Part shown: in pieces, positions 59,370 through 64,000 of the stretch
How positions within the stretch are numbered: position 1 is the first letter of the stretch
How the letters are laid out: every line of letters begins with the position of its first letter
From: Psilocybe azurescens
Taxonomy: Eukaryota > Basidiomycota > Agaricomycetes > Agaricales > Agrocybaceae
Length of the DNA: 64,000 nt
Assembly: GCA_023853785.1 (NCBI GenBank)
Contig: JAJIRX010000309.1
Location: forward strand, 1-64,000
Reading direction: 5' to 3'
Translations under genes and position numbers: made by a program
Notes under the pieces: model-generated
The model's database searches: none
The model's input: the letters and a program-made list of their open reading frames with translations, nothing else
Told to the model about the DNA's origin: nothing

Positions 59370-60435
59370 ATTTGTAAACATTGGATATTAATACACACGA
59401 TCTTTCACGCCCCGATCTGTCTTTTATTTCGCTCTTTGCTCGATTGGACTTCTAATCATTGGATATACTAATACATGCCACTTTTCAAGCGCCAGTGACT
59501 GGGACCAAGAGTCCTACTTATTTGATTGATTTTTATCCAATGAACCAATGTACGTATCAATATAGCTGTTTTAAGTGTACAACCTGTCAACAACGGCGGC
59601 GTGGATTGGTAGGCAAGGAAGAAGTAGTATCTATTGTATACGTAATCTGTTGTGTTTATTGTCTATAAACTGTGAAACCTTGTCTGGAACCAATATCGAA
59701 TCGACTGCGAGAATTTTGTGATCCTCTGTGCGTGAATTTGACATGAGATATGGTGCAATCTGCCTTCTGTTACTCCTTCCCCGCTGACGGGCAGCTCTTT
59801 TCCTCACCGATGGACTGTCTCTTTTCTGCACTGATGGGCAGTTTCCTTCCAGCCTCCTTACTAGAGGCCGCATAGTGATGGAAGCTTCGACATCTCTTTT
59901 TCTCAACGGGCACTTTGACATGTCGCATCATAACGTCAGAATTTTAACCGCAGCACTGCAGGCCATCTCTTAGTATAATAAGGACTTAGAAATTTCGAGG
60001 ATCAATCCTTCAAGGTGATAACACAATGAATAATGGCAGCGAGAACCAATCTAAGTGGCGTTTTAGGTTTGTTCCGGGTAGCTGCTAATTGCCTGTGAGG
60101 AGCTGACTCCTGAGGCCAGCCAAAACCTAGTGGGGCTTCGTAGACATCATGCGATACCCAATCAAATCCAACAGCGTGATTTAATTTAGCTAAAGAGGAC
60201 ACCAACTGTACATCAAATCTAACTGTCGTAAATCCTGTCTTTATTTAGCGATACTGCCCACGAATATGACTGCCCATCTGCGGACACAACGGATGTCCGA
60301 GTATATATGAAACATGCTTTCCGGGAATCTATATAAAGAAAAGGATGTTGTTAGGAGACGATGCGCGCAGGCTTGCATAAATAGCAAAGCGCCTTCCTGC
60401 TTTCTACAACTTGAAATCACACCTCCACTCGCAGA
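59370..60435. repeat. Array block 5: repeated spacer and promoter of paralogue F
   Basis: 59630-60170 copies 33020-33540 and 39440-39990. A TATA-like CATAAATAG (60376-60384) and CTACAACTTGAAA (60403-60415) precede the ATG of paralogue F. Confidence 0.7.
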
Positions 60436-61528
60436 ATGGCTACCAATAACTCATCCCACATTGGAGGGACCGACGTGCTATCAAGCTCGGGCAGGTGCAT
60501 AACAAAAATCCATCATTTGTGCACGATCCACTGAACTGATTCAATACAATTTAGACAGCGCTTCTGGACCACATCCATCGAGTTCGCAAATAAACATGGA
60601 CCGACGACCTACATAGCCTTGGCAAAATTACATAGCTGCGGTTTGTATGCCATTCTACGATGCTATTACGCCCAGAATTTTCCAGACATTCCAAGAACAG
60701 CTCATATAGATGTCAGTATATCAATAATATCCAAAACAAAGGATTACACTGATGCTCGGACATGTAGGAAACGCTGAGAACGAGATGGAACGAGGCCATA
60801 TACTGTATGGTTGTAAAATGGAAGTTGCTCTGTGCACCAGGGTGCGGACTACTCTTGAAGTATGCCACCGAGTTATATTAGTGTCATTACTAACAACTCA
60901 TGTACCTAGTATATCCTTTGGATTCTTTCAAATCGCAGGCGTTAATAATAATATGTATGCACGAACGACGGTAATGTGCATGATCATATCATCGGGCCTG
61001 GGTACCGCCGTGTCTGCGTCGTATATATGTCTGCAATCAAGTTTTGTAGGCCCCAGATTTGCTCAAAGATGGCTTGAGGTGATTATATGATGTACATGTG
61101 AATTGAGCTCTTCACTAACTATTTCTTTTGTCTAGGCATCTAATTGTCGCAATAGTAGGCAATCATTCGACTTTTTCATGTTGTTAGCTCTGCCTTTCTC
61201 CCTTCTTACCTGGTAAGATATCATCACCGTAAATTTCATTCAGTAAACGTTCTCAGTATGCAATATTAGGTCTATCTCCTTCGGAGTCTTAACTTTGTTC
61301 ATCACGATCTTTACTGATCCAAATCAAATCTACACCACCAGCCAAACCAAGTCAGTCACTGTGGCTGTATTCTTATTCGCTTTGGCCATATTCCACACCA
61401 TCCCAGTGATCTGTGCTGCGAAACAAATCAACCGCATGATTTGGTAAGTCTCTGAGAATCTATGCTGTGACATAGTAGTAAAAAATTCTTTCTTAAGGAC
61501 CCGTGATAATAATTCCTCAACCTGCTAA
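60436..61528 (+). CDS. Multi-pass membrane protein, array paralogue F (type 1), intact
   Basis: The seven-exon frame is open from ATG 60436 (MATNNSSHIGGTDVLSSS) to TAA at 61526-61528. Exon 2 is type 1 (QRFWTTSIEFANKHGPTTYI, HSCGLYAILRCYYAQ) and exon 3 gives KWKLLCAPGCGLLLN. Exons 4-6 (ISFGFFQIAGVNNNMYARTT, FFMLLALPFSLLTW, SISFGVLTLFITIFTDPNQ) are most like those of paralogue E. The last exon ends RDNNSSTC. Splice donors GTGCAT, GTCAGT, GTATGC, GTGATT and GTAAGA are acceptable though two are weak. About four membrane segments are expected. Function unknown. Confidence 0.8.
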
Positions 61529-62639
61529 AAGAAAGAATTGAAAGGATATTATTTTGTTCGAAAGATCTTGTAAAACTACTCCACTTCCACGGGTTTATTC
61601 ACTCAGTAATACCACCACGAATATCACTCCGTTGTATTCCGCCATCGCCTACTTCGCATTAGATATTGGACAGCATAGTCATGCGCGCATCCTTCATAGC
61701 TAGACCTATGAATAACAGACTCGTCTGAGAGCGCCTTGAAGGTATAGGACACTGGAATGTAGTGCTCTGTTTTTCAGTAAACCATCAAGTATCGAAATCG
61801 AGGGCATTTTGTTTTCACGTGTTGACAGCTCAAAGCCAGTCATCCTATGACAGCAGTGACTGAAGCGACAGGCTTACCACTTGCCTTAAGTGGTGAGCAT
61901 TGCAGGCATCTAACCGACTCCCGCGGTTGTCAAGAATGGTCCTGCACTAAAATATGCTCACCGACCACGAGCCTCGAGGTATCACGGACGGACATTATGT
62001 GTGTGACTTCGATTTCTTTGATTCGCTGATATTCTGAGTGTTTATCATTGACCAACGTACACGTGAAGCCTATTTGTTGGCCACGGTACGCCCGATACTC
62101 GGGGTATACACATACTACGTACATTGGGCGTAAACGTGAACAGCGTTCGAACGCAATTAGGCACGGAATGCAAGGAAAAATAAACTAAATCAGTAAATGA
62201 ACGATGTCTACTCGTGTAGATTGTGAGACGTCTTCCTATGCCGAAGTCGAAGCTTAACCCAGCGACAGCTACTGACTCAGATCACAGAACATTTATTCCC
62301 TGCAAGAAGGGTCGGCCGGCAGCGTGCAATCGTCATGATCATCTAACTCCAACGGAAACAGAAACACGGCATAGCTCCTGGACTTCAGGACTCCTGTACA
62401 TATAAAGCACTATATCGACTTTCAAGACACCAGTTTGGCTATTCTCTGAGGATGGTGGTATGAAGACCCCTTGCATAAAAATCGAGAACAAGCCGAAGCA
62501 CGCAAAGCAGCTCATCGGCAGGATGTGCAGAGTCCTCAAAATTCCACCCGCTAGCACACCCATACGAGGAGATTTTACAGGGAGTGATGCACCACTTCGT
62601 CGTTGACGGCCCGACGACGGGACAGCTCCCGGTCCATGC
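61529..62639. repeat. Array spacer after paralogue F
   Basis: 61529-62050 is the common downstream spacer. 62060-62640 matches parts of 37740-37990 and 48620-49140. No intact gene. Confidence 0.7.
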
Positions 62640-64000
62640 ACGAGAAGGCAACAGAAATAGTATTAGCAATAGCAAAGAAACGTCGTAAAATAGAAAAGCT
62701 TGCAGAAAATACAAGTGCGGACCACACGGTGACGAGCTGGGCGTTGAACATGCATTTGTAGCCTTCTTGCACGAGCTGGTGTGTGCGCGCGATGAGTGCT
62801 AGAGCGTTTATGTGGTTGCACTGTAGTTGTGATTTTTGGGGAAGGAGTAGGAGGGGGTTGAGGGTGGGGGTGGGAATGAGTGTGGGTGTGCGGAAAAATA
62901 GAAATATGCGAGACGGAGCGGGAGGAGATATTACGGAGTTAAAGCAAAAAAACAATTTAGCGCCTATCTAAACAACCAGAACGAGACTGACCTCCGATGA
63001 CAAAGCTTCCCCTGAATAGCCCACCCGTGCCGCGCGAGCCGACGGCCCAGTTGTCCATGTCGTCCGGATCAAATCAGATCAGATCTACACGTGCGTGTCA
63101 AGATTCAGGTGCCGAAAAGATAAAATTAAATGTGATGCGAATGTGAGGTAAGCGTGTCGTCAGTCGTTATTCTAAAAAAATTTAAAAACAGAGACGCTAA
63201 ACGTAAAAACATAATAATAGAACCCTCAAAATAAAGAAGAAAAACATACCACAAAACTGCCCCCTCATGCGGAATCCCCTGGGCGCGCGAGAGCGACCAG
63301 ATCGAGTCGAGCATGCGGATGACCGGCGACAGCCCGCCGTGCACAAAGAGCGTCTCGCCGTCTATGATCTGTGCTTTCGTTTTTGTTTTCGTTTGTGTAT
63401 TGAGTTTGTGTTTTGTTCTGGTTTTGGATGAGTGCGGGTTTGATGAGAGGTCGATGAGAGGTAGGTCGATAAGCGGACAAATAGGCGGACGGATGCACAG
63501 TGTGTGGAGGGGCGGACCAGGACGTCGTAAGGGTCGAAGGAAGTGAAACAAAGGAAGAAGAAAGTCATTTCAGTTTGAGTAGGTATACGGTATACGAAGA
63601 CGAAGGAAAAGGAATAGAACGAAGAAAAGGCGCAGACGGTCATCATCGAACACGAAGTACAGCACCAGTGCCAGTGCCAGCATCGTAACCGAGACGATGA
63701 TGATCATGGGATACGCCACAATCACGATTACCGTCGCAGATGGACAGTCCGTAATAAAGATGATGAAAAGGGAAGGTATTAGAGAGTATGACACCACTGA
63801 CACCAACGCCGGATGGAGGCGCGAGGATCAGTGGAGGCGAAGAACGAATGACCGAAAAAAAAGAACACAAGAAATAACGGACAGATGACAAACGTCCGCA
63901 AGACAGCAGGACTGCAAGAATGCAGAGCTGCAAGAACGAACGACGAGAGAATGAAAGTACGTAAGAAAGGAACGTACAGCTGCGAGATTGAGAAAATCAA
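62640..64000 (-). pseudogene. Ser/Thr phosphatase (PPP family) fragment, copy 2, runs off the window
   Basis: Homologous to copy 1 at 49436-51480. Recognisable pieces: [16 protein letters not shown] and LVTVWSA at about 62810-62710, where the last exon is cut short, and GETLFVHGGLSPVIRMLDSI at about 63365-63300. The flanking low-complexity stretches also match copy 1 (for example AGTGCCAGTGCCAGCATCGTAACC near 63670). Metal-binding motifs are missing from the visible part. It continues beyond the window's right edge. Confidence 0.8.

Overview
The window looks like the genome of a mushroom-forming basidiomycete (Agaricomycetes). Genes carry many short GT-AG introns. The recognisable single-copy genes are typical fungal ones: a MICOS MIC26/MIC27 subunit, a trehalose-phosphate complex subunit, a microsomal glutathione-transferase-like protein and a GH78-type glycosidase. 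The mobile elements are chromodomain Ty3/gypsy elements and a Tad-like LINE with RNase H. All calls come from reading the sequence by eye; no search was run.

Layout. 1-2864: 3' end of a Ty3/gypsy chromovirus with its LTR. 3320-4681: a TIR DNA transposon with a perfect 8-bp target duplication and no complete transposase. 4790-15000: ordinary gene territory holding a MAPEG enzyme (+), an RBR-type ubiquitin-ligase-like gene (-), a MIC26/27 gene (+), an unrecognised conserved gene (-) and a secreted glycosidase (+). 16026-17045: a divergent member of an unnamed membrane-protein family. 17570-25804: a near-perfect ~1-kb fold-back element split by a 6.75-kb chromovirus (18209-24963) and a solo LTR (25151-25603), each with a 5-bp target duplication. 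27211-31553: a trehalose-6-phosphate synthase/phosphatase complex subunit gene (-).

31554-64000 is one long segmental tandem array. It contains five paralogues (33931, 36110, 40560, 54395, 60436) of the membrane family, all with the same seven-exon structure. Between them lie repeated blocks derived from the trehalose gene's 5' flank, a truncated copy of that gene's 5' end (51551-52015), and two decayed Ser/Thr-phosphatase fragments (49436-51480 and 62640-64000). The third paralogue is split by a 6.4-kb LINE (40929-47299). By hand splicing, paralogues four and five are fully open. The 5' halves of the paralogues alternate between two types along the array, while their 3' halves group by position, which points to unequal crossing-over and gene conversion.

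Throughout, otherwise well-kept genes show single-base frame slips, mostly in G/C, A or T runs. These may be consensus errors in a long-read assembly, so frameshifted single-copy genes should not automatically be called pseudogenes.
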